A DNA stretch of 64,000 bases from Microbacterium thalli (lineage in GTDB: Bacteria > Actinomycetota > Actinomycetes > Actinomycetales > Microbacteriaceae). The stretch covers positions 124,001 to 188,000 of the forward strand of contig NZ_JAQZCH010000001.1 in assembly GCF_028737325.1 (NCBI RefSeq), in the 5' to 3' direction. The notes beneath the pieces were generated by a model. That model did not search any database and was not told the DNA's origin. It saw only the letters and a list, made by a program, of their open reading frames with translations. Position numbers and translations under genes: made by a program. Of this stretch, positions 1 through 9,300 are shown in pieces. The first letter of the stretch is position 1. Each line of letters begins with the position of its first letter.

Positions 1-24
1 TCCGGTGCGCTCGCGTCGGACGCG

Positions 25-396
25 TCAGGATGCCTCGCCGCGACCGGTCGCGTTCTGCAGGCGGTCGATCTGCTCCGAGGCCTCGGCCTTGGTCAGGCTC
101 GCGGGCAGCTCTTCGCCGGCCTCACGCGCGAGGGTATCGAGGTAGCTGCGCTGCGGGCCGGTCATCGGCTCGTCACCGGTAACCCAGGTGTCGGGGTCCT
201 TCACGGGCGACCCGACGCCGCCGCCCTCGGGGCCGCCGAGGGTCTCGCCATCGGCGGCGCCCGGCCCCGCCGGCGGGGTGGGTGCGCCGGGCTCGGCGGG
301 AGCCGGCACCGTCGGCTCCGCGGGAACGGGGGCCGTCGGCTCAGCGGGTGCGGGGAAGGTCGGCTCGTCGGGAGTGGGGATGCTCTGATCGCTCAT
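25..396 (-). CDS. DUF3072 domain protein with Pro/Ala-rich N-terminus
   Basis: The 123-residue protein has two parts. Residues 1-60 are low-complexity Pro/Ala/Glu with PAEPT-like repeats. Residues 66-118 match the short DUF3072 family, with the segment DPDTWVTGDEPMTGPQ followed by a Leu/Ala-rich helix ending near KAEASEQIDRLQ. DUF3072 proteins are small soluble actinobacterial proteins of unknown function, and the repeat-rich head is probably a flexible extension. No signal peptide or membrane segment is visible. Family assignment is fairly safe; function is unknown. Confidence 0.75.
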   Translation of the reverse strand: MSDQSIPTPDEPTFPAPAEPTAPVPAEPTVPAPAEPGAPTPPAGPGAADGETLGGPEGGGVGSPVKDPDTWVTGDEPMTGPQRSYLDTLAREAGEELPASLTKAEASEQIDRLQNATGRGEAS

Positions 397-458
397 CCTC
401 TGACGCTACGGCGACCACGCGATGATGCCGAGGTACTTGCGCTTCCGCGCGAATCCGC

Positions 459-854
459 TCAACCCGACGCGACCAGGCGGACGAACACGTGCAGCGCCGC
501 CGCCCGCGCCGCCGGGTCCCAGCCCGCCCACGCGAGGGCGAGCGCGGTCACCGTCGCGGGGTCGTCGTTCAGGTAGGCGGCAATCATCCGCGCCGCCAGC
601 AGCTCGGCACTGGTCGCGTCGGCGCTCACATCCGGCCGCCAGACCTCATCCGGGGGTGCGGCGACACTCGCCGCCCGGCGGTCGCCCACGGTGACGGCCA
701 GCGCCGAGACGATCTGCACCTCGCGGCGGCGCGCGTGGTGAGCGTGTCGAAGCACCCACCGCTCGATGTCGCCCGCTCCGGGCGACCGCAGGGCGATGGC
801 CAGCTCGGCGAGGGCCATGTGGGCGAGCGGACCGATCGGGGGCGGGGTCGGCAC
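459..854 (-). CDS. hypothetical protein, 131 aa
   Basis: This is a 131-residue, Ala-rich, mostly helical predicted protein with no recognisable motif, signal peptide or membrane helix. Its codon pattern (strong GC at third positions) favours this frame over the overlapping ones. The C-terminal half contains acidic and aromatic helices (for example ALAWAGWDPAARAAAL). It lies head to tail with the DUF3072 gene but 62 bases apart, so co-transcription is possible but unproven. No function can be assigned. Confidence 0.5.
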   Translation of the reverse strand: MPTPPPIGPLAHMALAELAIALRSPGAGDIERWVLRHAHHARRREVQIVSALAVTVGDRRAASVAAPPDEVWRPDVSADATSAELLAARMIAAYLNDDPATVTALALAWAGWDPAARAAALHVFVRLVASG

Positions 855-1234
855 ACGCGCATTGTGCCAGCCCGGGCGGGGGCACGGCCAGTGCGGGTGC
901 GACGAGTGCAGGTGCGCGACGGGAGGGGTGCGCGACCGCGGTCGCCGCGCGCAATGAGAAGACCCGGTCTCGAGGACGCCGTTCGGGCAGCGTCCCCGCG
1001 ACCGGGTGCTCTTCGATCCTGGGCGACGCGGCGCAAGATCAGCGCAACGGCGTCATCGCATCACCTCAAGAAATCCCGAAGGGCGGTCTCGAACGGGGGC
1101 TTTGCGCGCCCGACGCAACACCTTGCGTTCCCGCGGTGCGGCTCCGAGGCTGGAAGGACCGCCGACGCAGCGGATCACCGCACGATCGATCGGGTGAGCG
1201 CCGGAACGCGGCGACCGCCCCGGAAGGAGACGCC
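855..1234. other. intergenic stretch with a long hairpin, no gene seen
   Basis: No convincing coding frame is present in these 380 bases. The only structure is the extended imperfect inverted repeat at 958-1014, listed separately. The right end holds the upstream region and Shine-Dalgarno sequence (GGAAGGAG) of the small gene at 1235. Confidence 0.5.
958..1014. terminator. long imperfect hairpin, possible terminator or structured RNA
   Basis: Three paired blocks nest around one loop: GAAG (958-961) with CTTC (1011-1014), ACCCGGTC (962-969) with GACCGGGT (1000-1007), and GGACGC (974-979) with GCGTCC (990-995). There is no U-run after it, so a classical intrinsic terminator is uncertain. It could end the minus-strand gene upstream of it or belong to a small RNA. 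Confidence 0.4.
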
Positions 1235-1429
1235 ATGGCAGAAGTCAGGAACGAGCACGGCCCGGAGGTCCCCGTCGCCGATGCCGTCGAGCAGGACCTC
1301 GCCGTCGAGGCGGCATCCGTCTCTTCGCCGGCGCCGCCCGAGGCGACGACCGAAGCGGATCCCGCCGACGTGTGGGATCAGCAGCAGGAGGTCCCGGCCG
1401 GCGACGACGACGAGCACCCGCTGAGCTGA
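1235..1429 (+). CDS. small acidic hypothetical protein, 64 aa
   Basis: The start at 1235 is preceded by a good Shine-Dalgarno sequence (GGAAGGAG, 6 bases away), which makes this preferable to a longer in-frame reading from 1136. The product is acidic, rich in Glu, Asp, Ala and Pro, with a QQQ tract near the end and no predicted fold or membrane segment. A strong hairpin terminator follows 41 bases downstream. It looks like a short intrinsically disordered protein of unknown function. Confidence 0.5.
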   Translation: MAEVRNEHGPEVPVADAVEQDLAVEAASVSSPAPPEATTEADPADVWDQQQEVPAGDDDEHPLS

Positions 1430-1470
1430 CGCACGGCACAGCCGCCGCCGACCCGCACGAGCCGATACGA

Positions 1471-1507
1471 GAAGGAGCCTGCACCCGGATGGGTGGCAGG
1501 CTCCTTC
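1471..1507. terminator. bidirectional intrinsic terminator
   Basis: The 12-base arms GAAGGAGCCTGC (1471-1482) and GCAGGCTCCTTC (1496-1507) are perfectly complementary, and inner CCC/GGG pairs extend the stem. It lies between the converging ends of the small plus-strand gene and the His-rich minus-strand gene and can serve both. Confidence 0.8.
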
Positions 1508-1541
1508 GATCGTGGGCGGGTCGGCGTTCGAGCCGGACCGC

Positions 1542-1697
1542 TCAGTGCTCGTCGTAGTGGTCGCCGTGAGGCGCGTGACGGTGGCCGTCGTGGACGTAGT
1601 CGACGTGGTCGTCGTGCTGCACGCTGTCGTGGCCGCACTCGGCGCCGTGGGTGTGCTCGTCGAGAGTGTGCTCGGCGTGGGTCTCGGTCGTGCTCAT
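1542..1697 (-). CDS. His-rich small metal-binding protein
   Basis: The start at 1697 is chosen because GGAGGCAG lies just upstream; longer in-frame readings run into the inverted repeat and the ArsR gene. The 51-residue product has 13 histidines, one cysteine and many Asp/Glu, in patterns such as HTHGAECGHD and HDGHRHAPHGDH. There is no signal peptide. It lies 106 bases downstream of an ArsR regulator whose zinc-type metal ligands are visible, so a cytosolic zinc or divalent-metal buffer is the likely role. This is inferred from composition and context. Confidence 0.7.
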   Translation of the reverse strand: MSTTETHAEHTLDEHTHGAECGHDSVQHDDHVDYVHDGHRHAPHGDHYDEH

Positions 1698-1763
1698 GAT
1701 CTGCCTCCAGAACGGGTCGGGCCGCGGCGCGGCCGGAATACATCCAGCAGACCATACGCATAA

Positions 1764-1781
1764 GCACATTGCAATATGTGC
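1764..1781. promoter_or_regulatory. inverted repeat, probable ArsR operator upstream of His-rich gene
   Basis: GCACAT (1764-1769) and ATGTGC (1776-1781) form a perfect dyad with a 6-base AT-rich spacer. The surrounding bases are unusually AT-rich for this genome. The site sits between the end of the arsR gene and the His-rich gene, about 67 bases before the latter's start, so the His-rich gene may have its own repressed promoter. Confidence 0.55.
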
Positions 1782-1803
1782 AGTTAACTGAGACCGATTC
1801 TCG

Positions 1804-2085
1804 TCACCGCTCGAGGGCGTGCTTGACGGCATCCTCGACGATGTGGGCGACGTGCAGATCCGCCACCGCGTAGTGCGCTTCGCGCCCCGTGCGCTGCACC
1901 GAAACGAGCCCCACCGAGCGCAGGGTGCGCAGGTGCTGCGACACCAACGGCTGCGACAGACCGCTCGCCGTCGCCAGGTGCCCGACCGTGGCGGGCCCGT
2001 CGGCGAGCAGCTGCAGGATCCGCAGCCGCGACGACGACGACAGCGCCTTGAACAGTTCGGCGACCGGCTCGAGCTCTTCGTTCAT
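1804..2085 (-). CDS. ArsR/SmtB-family metal-sensing repressor, zinc type
   Basis: The 93-residue protein is a winged helix-turn-helix repressor with recognition helix near SQPLVSQHLRTL and wing near VQRTGREAHYAV. The last helix carries Asp and His in DLH, a His 11 residues later (VKH) and a Glu 14 residues later. This reproduces the alpha-5 zinc-site spacing known from SmtB/CzrA (Asp, His, His, His/Glu), so zinc is the likely inducer. The start at 2085 is preferred over 2121 because the family begins about here. An AT-rich palindrome overlaps the start codon and fits autoregulation. The His-rich gene follows on the same strand. Confidence 0.85.
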   Translation of the reverse strand: MNEELEPVAELFKALSSSSRLRILQLLADGPATVGHLATASGLSQPLVSQHLRTLRSVGLVSVQRTGREAHYAVADLHVAHIVEDAVKHALER

Positions 2086-2095
2086 ATGAACATAT
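2084..2095. promoter_or_regulatory. palindrome overlapping arsR start, probable autoregulatory operator
   Basis: ATATG (2084-2088) and CATAT (2091-2095) are separated by AA. The dyad overlaps the first bases of the arsR coding region, and AT-rich dyads at promoters are typical ArsR-family operators. It is an island of AT in GC-rich DNA. Confidence 0.5.
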
Positions 2096-2139
2096 AAACA
2101 CTGGTCGATACGACCGGTCACCGAGCGCCGCCGCGGGGG

Positions 2140-2499
2140 TCAGCCGCTGTCGCCCCCGGATCCGGAGGTCGCCCGACGCGACGTGAACAGGGCCGGATGC
2201 CGCTGCGGCAGCGTCGAACGTGCGCGGGTCACCGCCACGGTGACGAACGCGAGGATCAGCGCGACGGTCACGACACCGCCGAAGGTGACGACGCGCATCG
2301 TGCGCTCCTCCCACCCCCACCCGAACGCGAGCAGCAGGACGCCGAGCCCGAGCACGGCGCTGAGCCCGAGGCCGACCGCGACGGGACCCCGCACGCGTCG
2401 GCGCACCGCACGCCACTGCGCGCGCGTGATCGCCGGGTCGACGACGACGTCGGCGTCCCACCGGCGGACCCGGCGGCTCACCTTCTCGTGAATGGACAT
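2140..2499 (-). CDS. hypothetical membrane protein, two TM segments
   Basis: The 119-residue protein has a basic N-terminus, then two hydrophobic helices: residues about 40-60 (VAVGLGLSAVLGLGVLLLAF) and about 70-92 (VVTFGGVVTVALILAFVTVA). A polar Ser/Gly-rich tail follows. It has no known domain. It is transcribed toward arsR but separated by its own 54-base gap. Confidence 0.6.
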   Translation of the reverse strand: MSIHEKVSRRVRRWDADVVVDPAITRAQWRAVRRRVRGPVAVGLGLSAVLGLGVLLLAFGWGWEERTMRVVTFGGVVTVALILAFVTVAVTRARSTLPQRHPALFTSRRATSGSGGDSG

Positions 2500-2657
2500 G
2501 CGGACCTCCGCGGGCCTGACGTTCGGTTGCTCCCGACGGGACTATCGGCCGGAACGGGCGGAATGTGCGGGCGCGACGCGCGGGATCGGCAATACGCCTC
2601 CGACGGCCGCGCGTCCAGCCCTTTCCGCAGGCGACTCCGACACGCCATGGTGAGACG

Positions 2658-3899
2658 GTGCGATTGACAGACGAACTCGGCGCCTGGGTGGCGCGACAGC
2701 GGTGGTACGCCGGCAAGAGCCACGAGCCGCGGTTCCGGATCCTCGACGCGCAGCCGGCTCCCGAGGCGACGCGCTACCTCCTCATGGATGACGCCGGGTC
2801 GCTCCCGACGCTCTACAACGTCCCGCTCGTGCATCTGCCGGCGTCGGACGACCCCGACGCGGTGGTCGGACACGACGACGACGGCGTGCTCGTCGATGCG
2901 GTCCGCCACGACGGCTTCACCATCGGGCTGCTGGCCGAGATGGGCGTCGACGTCAGCCGCGTGACGGGGTCGCGCGTGCTGACGGGCGAGCAGTCGAACA
3001 CCTCGATCGTCTACGACGTCAACGGCGAGCCCACCATCATCCTCAAGCTCTTCCGCACGCTCCACCACGGCGAGAACCCCGACGTCACCGTGCAGCGCGT
3101 GCTCAGCGACGCCGGCTCGCCCTACGTGCCCCGCTTCTACGGCAGCCTCGACGCCTCGTGGCCCGATGTCGGACGCACATCCGGGTCGGCCAGCGGCACG
3201 CTCGGCTTCGCGCAGGAGTTCCTCCGCGGCGTCCGCGACGGCTGGGCCGTCGCCCTCGACGCCGCACGCGAGGGCCGCGACTTCACCGACGCCGCAAGCG
3301 ACCTCGGCCGCGCCGTCGCCGGCGTGCACGGCGCGCTGGGCGCTGCGCTGGAGACGAAGGATGCCGGCGCCGACGAGGTCGCCGCGACCGGCAATGCCTG
3401 GCAGCGACGGCTGTCGATCGCGGCATCCGAGGTTCCCGCGGTCGCCGAGCGCGTCGCGGCGATCCAGGCCGTGTACGCCGCCGCTCTCGCGCGCCCGTGG
3501 CCGCTGCTGCAGCGGATCCACGGCGACCTCCACCTCGGTCAGGTGCTCGCCGTCCCCCACGGCGGGTGGCGCATCGTCGACTTTGAGGGCGAGCCGCTGC
3601 GGCCCATGGCCGAGCGGGCGATCCCCGACCTGCCCCCGCGTGACGTCGCCGGCATGCTGCGTTCGTTCGACTACGCCGGTGCGGTCGGTGCCGGGCCCGA
3701 CGCCGGCGCCTGGGCCGCGTCCTGCCGCGACGCCTTCGTCGCGGCCTACGTCGAAGCTCCCGGCGCCGTCGCGCTCGACCCCGTGCTGCTGCGTGCGCTC
3801 GTGCTCGACAAGGCCGTGTACGAGTCGATCTACGAGGCTCGAAACCGCCCGGACTGGCTGCCGGTGCCCCTGGCTGGCATCGACGCCGCCCTCGCCTGA
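2658..3899 (+). CDS. maltokinase-like phosphotransferase
   Basis: The protein of about 413 residues has the maltokinase N-terminal cap signature near its start (ARQRWYAGK) and an aminoglycoside-phosphotransferase fold. HGDLHLGQ holds the catalytic Asp near residue 290, and VDFEGEP holds the metal-binding Asp near residue 308. Family members phosphorylate maltose with ATP to maltose-1-phosphate, the donor for GlgE glucan synthesis. GTG at 2658 is chosen because the conserved cap begins right after it; TTG at 2664 is possible. It converges on a GH13 trehalose-synthase-like gene, the usual functional partner. Substrate is inferred from family and neighbour. Confidence 0.75.
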   Translation: MRLTDELGAWVARQRWYAGKSHEPRFRILDAQPAPEATRYLLMDDAGSLPTLYNVPLVHLPASDDPDAVVGHDDDGVLVDAVRHDGFTIGLLAEMGVDVSRVTGSRVLTGEQSNTSIVYDVNGEPTIILKLFRTLHHGENPDVTVQRVLSDAGSPYVPRFYGSLDASWPDVGRTSGSASGTLGFAQEFLRGVRDGWAVALDAAREGRDFTDAASDLGRAVAGVHGALGAALETKDAGADEVAATGNAWQRRLSIAASEVPAVAERVAAIQAVYAAALARPWPLLQRIHGDLHLGQVLAVPHGGWRIVDFEGEPLRPMAERAIPDLPPRDVAGMLRSFDYAGAVGAGPDAGAWAASCRDAFVAAYVEAPGAVALDPVLLRALVLDKAVYESIYEARNRPDWLPVPLAGIDAALA

Positions 3900-3911
3900 G
3901 CCGCAGCTCAC

Positions 3912-3950
3912 CGAAAAGCCCCGCCGCGTCGGACGCAGCGGGGCTTTTCG
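3912..3950. terminator. bidirectional intrinsic terminator
   Basis: CGAAAAGCCCCGC (3912-3924) and GCGGGGCTTTTCG (3938-3950) are perfect 13-base arms, with A-run and T-run flanks serving both strands. It separates the convergent maltokinase and GH13 genes. Confidence 0.9.
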
Positions 3951-3984
3951 CGGTTTCGGCCGCGCCCGACTCGGCCGCGGGGGG

Positions 3985-6288
3985 TCAGTCCTCCGCGGAG
4001 GCGACGGGCTCGGGCGCGTTCAGCACCAGGAACGTCGCACCGTAGGCCGGCAGGGCGACGCTGAAGCTCTGCAGGTCGTCGACGCGTCCGAGGGTCTCGC
4101 CCGAGGCGGCATCCACCACCTCGCTCTGCGGCACGAGCTGCTCCGACCGCACCGTGCCCTCGATGGGCTCGGCCGAGAAGTTCAGCACCGTCACCTGCAT
4201 CGCGGCGTCGGCGGAGGGGTTGCCGTCGTCGAGGCGGTGCACCAGCACGAGCATGCCCGCGTGGGCGACCTCGGGGATGTCGACCTGCGTCGCCGAGGCG
4301 ATGCCGTACTCGCGCCGCAGGTCGATGATGCCCGACAGGCGCGACGCGAACGATTCCGGATCGTCGAGCTGGGCCGGCAGCGACCCGTAGAGCGAGCGGC
4401 CCCGCGGCATCCCGGCGGCGGAACGCGTCGCCGACGGGTCGACGTCGAGCAGGTCGTGGGCGCCGCGCTCGATCCAGCGCGTGTCGCCGGCCGACAGCAG
4501 GTCGGCGACCTCGTCGGCCGGGATGGTCAGCATGCCGACGAGGTCCCAGCCCGAGAGGGCGAAGACACCGGGCTGCCAGGCGTTGTAGGCGCTCAGCAGC
4601 AGGTGCGCGTCGCGGATGAGCGGGATGTCGTCGTCCGAGACGTCGTCGAGCCGCGCGATGCCCCGCGTCGCGGCGATCAGCGAGGTCGTCGTGCAGGCGA
4701 TGCCGTTCTGCGTGAACACCCGGTTGTAGTCGGCGGTGCCGGTGAGGTGCTCGGTGAGGTCGGCGCGCACCTCCTCGGCCAGGTCGCTACCCGAGATCTC
4801 GCGGCCGCGGAACCGGTAGACGTCGTCGCCGTGGCGGGTGGCCCAGTGAACGAGCTCGTAGGTGAGCTCGTCGTGGTTCTGCATGCCGTGCACGAGCTGC
4901 ACCGGCGCGACACCCAGGTCGAGCGAGGTCGTGAGCGCGAGGCGCAGGAACTCGGTCTGCCCGGTCGCGAGCGCGTGGTGGTAGCCGGGGCGACCGATGA
5001 AGTCGTACGACAGGTCGGCGCCGACGGCCCCGGTGTCGCGGATGTCCTCCATGGTGAGGTTGAGCTCCTGGAACGTGAAGCCGCCGACCTTGCGCACCAT
5101 GCCGGCGATGATGTGGTTCGCGGCGTGCGAGAGGGGGTGGCCCTCCGACCATGCGGGCAGGCCCTCCGCGCTCTTCTCGACCCCGAGGAAGCCGTTGGCG
5201 TCGAGGCGCAGCGCGCTCGTGCCCAGCTCGCCGAGCGAGTGCAGGGCGTCGCCGATGACCAGGCGCATACCGGCGAAGGTGGGGTCGAGCCAGTTGATCG
5301 AGGGCTGCCCCTGCTTGAAGTAGTGCAGGTACACCCAGCGACGCGTGCGGCCGTCGGGGCCGATCACGGGCGCCGTCGCGCTCCAGTTGGTCTCCTTGAC
5401 ACCCGGGGTGTAGAAGATCACGCGCTGGAGCGCCCCGATGATGTACCCCTGCTCCGCGAGCTCGTGCTCGGTCGCCGGGTCGAGGTTGACGCTGTCGACA
5501 CCCTCGGGAACCTCGGGCAGCAGGTGCCAGTCCTCGGGCGGGATCTCGACCATGTGGTAGATCCCCGGGTAGTCCTTGTAGCCCATCTCGGCGAGCCGGA
5601 AGTCGGCGCCCTTGCCGGTGTGGCCGGGCACGATGTCGTCGATGACGCTGCCGCCGTGGGTGTCGGCGACGTCGCACAGCGCGCGGAACTCCTCCTCGGT
5701 TCCGAAGGCCGGGTCGATCGACGTGCTGATGCGGTCGAAGTGCCCGTCGACGCTGGGCGTCTCGCGCCACCCCTCGATGCCGCCGGCGCGCTTGACCGGG
5801 CCGGTGTGGATGGCGGTGATGCCGATGCGCTCGAACGCCGACCACAGCGCGTCGTCGCCGAGCGCCGCGAGGAACGACTGCCCCGGACGGGTGATGAGCG
5901 AGATCGGGTACGCCGTGAACCAGACGTCGGTCGTCGCGATGGCGCGGCGGGCGTCGGGCCGCGCGTAGGGGTTGCGCCACATCGCGGGCTGACCCGACAG
6001 CTGGCGGGCCAGCACGTCCGCGTCCTTGAGCATCGCCTGCCGCACGAGCCACTCGACGTACGACGGGTTGGTGCCGTTCGCCTTGCGCGGGTCGGTCATG
6101 TTGCGTCGCACGCTGCCGCCCCGGAACTGATCGCGGGGGCGCAGCCGCCGCGGGCGCGCGGGGTAGCGCTGCTCGTCGTAGCTGATCTCGGGCATGTCGA
6201 GATCACCGTCCTCACCGTCGGTGCCCGCCGCCCCGGGAAGGGTGATCGGGGCGGTGTAGAGGTCCTCCGGCTGTTCGTCGCGCGCCAT
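3985..6288 (-). CDS. GH13 alpha-glucan enzyme, trehalose synthase-like
   Basis: The 767-residue protein is a GH13 TIM-barrel enzyme. Visible catalytic positions are Asp363 in LRLDANGF (nucleophile), Glu408 in FQELN (acid/base) and Asp473 in QNHDEL. A beta-sandwich C-terminal domain ends near residue 760. The N-terminus lacks the usual WYKDAVFYEV start of canonical TreS, and the barrel has unusual segments (for example [13 protein letters not shown]), so it belongs to a divergent subfamily, possibly GH13_33. Paired with a maltokinase gene, it probably interconverts maltose and trehalose in the cytoplasm. Alternative activities on other alpha-glucosides cannot be excluded. Confidence 0.75.
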   Translation of the reverse strand: MARDEQPEDLYTAPITLPGAAGTDGEDGDLDMPEISYDEQRYPARPRRLRPRDQFRGGSVRRNMTDPRKANGTNPSYVEWLVRQAMLKDADVLARQLSGQPAMWRNPYARPDARRAIATTDVWFTAYPISLITRPGQSFLAALGDDALWSAFERIGITAIHTGPVKRAGGIEGWRETPSVDGHFDRISTSIDPAFGTEEEFRALCDVADTHGGSVIDDIVPGHTGKGADFRLAEMGYKDYPGIYHMVEIPPEDWHLLPEVPEGVDSVNLDPATEHELAEQGYIIGALQRVIFYTPGVKETNWSATAPVIGPDGRTRRWVYLHYFKQGQPSINWLDPTFAGMRLVIGDALHSLGELGTSALRLDANGFLGVEKSAEGLPAWSEGHPLSHAANHIIAGMVRKVGGFTFQELNLTMEDIRDTGAVGADLSYDFIGRPGYHHALATGQTEFLRLALTTSLDLGVAPVQLVHGMQNHDELTYELVHWATRHGDDVYRFRGREISGSDLAEEVRADLTEHLTGTADYNRVFTQNGIACTTTSLIAATRGIARLDDVSDDDIPLIRDAHLLLSAYNAWQPGVFALSGWDLVGMLTIPADEVADLLSAGDTRWIERGAHDLLDVDPSATRSAAGMPRGRSLYGSLPAQLDDPESFASRLSGIIDLRREYGIASATQVDIPEVAHAGMLVLVHRLDDGNPSADAAMQVTVLNFSAEPIEGTVRSEQLVPQSEVVDAASGETLGRVDDLQSFSVALPAYGATFLVLNAPEPVASAED

Positions 6289-6361
6289 GCCTCAACCGTA
6301 TTGAGTCCGAGCGACCGTCACGAGGGGCTGGTGTCCGCTCGCGCGAGGCATTATGGGCCGC

Positions 6362-9300
6362 TCACACGCGCCGGCGACGCGCGACGAGGGCAGAACCGAG
6401 CAGCAGGAACAGGATGCCGGCGGCCGGCAGCAGCGGACTGAAGCTCCCACCCGTCGTGGGCAGCGACCCCGCGGCATCCGGTGTTCCGGTGTCGTCTCCG
6501 GGCTCGTCGGGTACGGCGGGCTCGTCCGGCACCTGGGGGCGCAGGATGTTCTCGAGCACGATCGCGATCGTCTGCTGACCGGACGCCGAGACCGGCACGA
6601 CGACACGGCCGTTCGACTGCACGGGCAGGACCTCGCCGTCCAACGTCCAGACCGGGTCCTGCCAGGTGCCGCCGGGGACGTCCGCGGGCCGCGGCTCCTC
6701 GGCTTCGATGATCGACCCCACCGGGAAGCGGTCCGAGGCGACGGTCTCGCCGGCGGCGAGGGTGAGGTCGGGCTGACGCTCGTCGTCGAGCCACCAGGCG
6801 ATGTCGAACGCGACGTCGTCGGCGACGAGACCGGCGGCGTCGTCGACCGTCTTCGTCAGCGACACCATCGCGTACTGCACAGCGGAGTTCGTCACGACGA
6901 TCGTCGGGGTCTGCTCCGTCGCGGCGATCGTCAGCGACCGCGAGGGCGACCACGTCGGGCGGGCCCAGTCGTAGTCCTCCGGCAGCGTCGCCTCGTCCGG
7001 CGGCGCCTCGGCGAGGACGATGCGCGTGCCGACGGGGAACGTCCGCGGTGCACCAGCGTCGTCGAGCGGACCGACGGGCGTGCCGTCGGCGGGCAGCACG
7101 ATCGTGCCGACGTCGACGGCGCCGGTCGGCAGCAGCGCGAGGTAGCCGACGAGGAAGGTGTCGGTGCTCAGCTGCTCGGGTGTGACGCCCGCGAGGTCCT
7201 TCGCGACCTGGAACGTCCCTCGATCGAACGTCGCGGCGTTCGTCATCGTCTCGACCGCGACCGCCGCGTCATCGTCTCCGATGGTCAGCGTCCCCGGGGT
7301 GAACGAGGTCGAGACCCAGGTCACGCCCCGTTGCAGCGGAGCCGGGGCCTCGCGGAACTCCACGACGGTGCCGTAGGGGAACAGCAGCGGGTCGCCCGAC
7401 GCGTCGAGCGGCGACACCGGCGCCCCGTCGACGGGCACGCGCACGCGGCCGGCGGTCACCTCGCCGTCCGGGGTCGTCGCGGTCCATTCCGCCGTGAACA
7501 GCGTGCCGTCCGGCAGGTCGTCGGGCACGATGCCCTCGAACCTCTTCTGCACGGCGAAGGTCCCTTCGCGCAGCTCGTTCGTGACCTCGACCGAGATGTC
7601 GCCCGAGGCCGGCAGCGGGATGTCGACGACGGCATCCTCGAGCGGCACCTGTCCCTCGAAGCCGCCCGCGGTGAACGTCTCGATTCCGCCCTCCGTGGCG
7701 ACCCGGAACACCGGCGCCTCCCAGTCGGACACGTCGACGGGCTCGCCGTCGAGCAGCGGGATGGGCTCCGCGAGGCGCAGGAACTGCGCCCCCGTCTCGA
7801 CGTCGGTCAGCACGACCGGCTCCCCCACCGCGATCTCTCGCGTGCGGCGCGCCTCGGTACCGGGCTCGACGGGGTCGATGTTGTAGCTCACGGAGTACGC
7901 GTAGCCGAGGTCGCCCGCCGCCCCCACCGTGTGCTTCACGATCGAGATGCTGCGCGGTTCGACTTCGGGTGCGACCGTGTTCGTCAGCACGACGGCCGCC
8001 GTGCCGGTGTCGGCGATCGTGATCACGCGGCCCGGATCCCACGTCGCGCTCGTCCATCGGTACCCGTCCGGTGCGCTGATGCTCGAGAGGTCCTCCGACA
8101 GCGTGATGCGGGTGCCCAGCGGGAACTGCTCGTCGGGCGACGCGGGCGTCCCGTCGAACGGCACCTCGAGCACGCCGGAGTCCAGGGCCGCGCCACCGCG
8201 GGTGGCGGTCCAGGTCACCTCGACCGAGCCGTCGGGCACGTCGGGGAGGGGACCGGCGGCGGTCGCGATGCGCTTGCTGACCGAGAACGTGCCGACGAGT
8301 GGCGTCGCCTCGTTCGTAACGACGACGTCGGCCGTCGCTCCGGCCGTGACCACGAGCGGGTCGGGTGTGATCGCGGGCGCCGCCCATTCGTATCCCGGGA
8401 TGCTGGCGGGCGGGATCTCTGCGAACTCCACCACCGTTCCGACGGGGAAGTCCTCACCCGCCGGCACCCAGGTGCCGTCCGCGGGCAGCTCGAAGCTGCC
8501 CCGCACCTCGTCGCCTGAGGGAGTCGTCGCGGTGTAGTTCACGGCGAAGGTGACGCCCGCCACCGCCGCGGGGTCGATGCCCTCGAGCGCCTTGCGGATG
8601 CGGAAGGTGCCCTCGTCCGCGGCGCACGAGATCGCACCGGCGAAGAAGAACGAGTGCACCTCGCCGCCGCCCGTCGTCACGTTGCGCCCGATGATCTGCC
8701 CGTCGAGCGGTGAGGCGGTGACGGTGATGTCGGCGTCGGGCGCGTAGATCGAGCCGTCGATGCGCGCCTGCGCCGCCGTCACCGACACCTCGCCGGTCAG
8801 CGCCGAGAGATCCCACATGATGTACGGCGAGTACGCGCCCTGCGGGTCGACCCGGGCCCCGACGACCTCCGTCGTCCCCGCCGGCACCCGGATGACGAGC
8901 GGATTGGGCACGCCGGGTTCCGGTCCCGGCGAGAACTGCAGCAGCGCAGCGCCGGCGATGTCGTCGTAGTCGACGACGTTGGGTCGCGTCGCGCTGAGCG
9001 GCCCGAGGACGATCCGGTCGCCGACATCCTCGGCGATCGTCACGGGGAAACCTGCGCCGAGCGCGGGATCGGCGATGTCGGCGAGGCAGGCGGCGGCCTG
9101 CTCGTACGATGCTTCGCGCGCCGACTCGACGTAGCCGGCGACCGCATCCGCGGAGGCATCGGCCGTGTAGATGCTGCCTCCGCCGACGGCTCCGGTGGGT
9201 GGCTCGGCGTCGTCGGGATACCGCTGGTGGGTCGCGTCGATGAGGGGTGTGAGATCGGGCTGCGACGCGTCGAGGTTCAGGCGCAGCCAGTCCGCGCGCG

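Noticed and set aside
3166..6441. Very long plus-strand open frame opposite the GH13 gene
   Set aside because: It is antisense to a gene with intact catalytic motifs, has no family features, and arises from high-GC codon bias.
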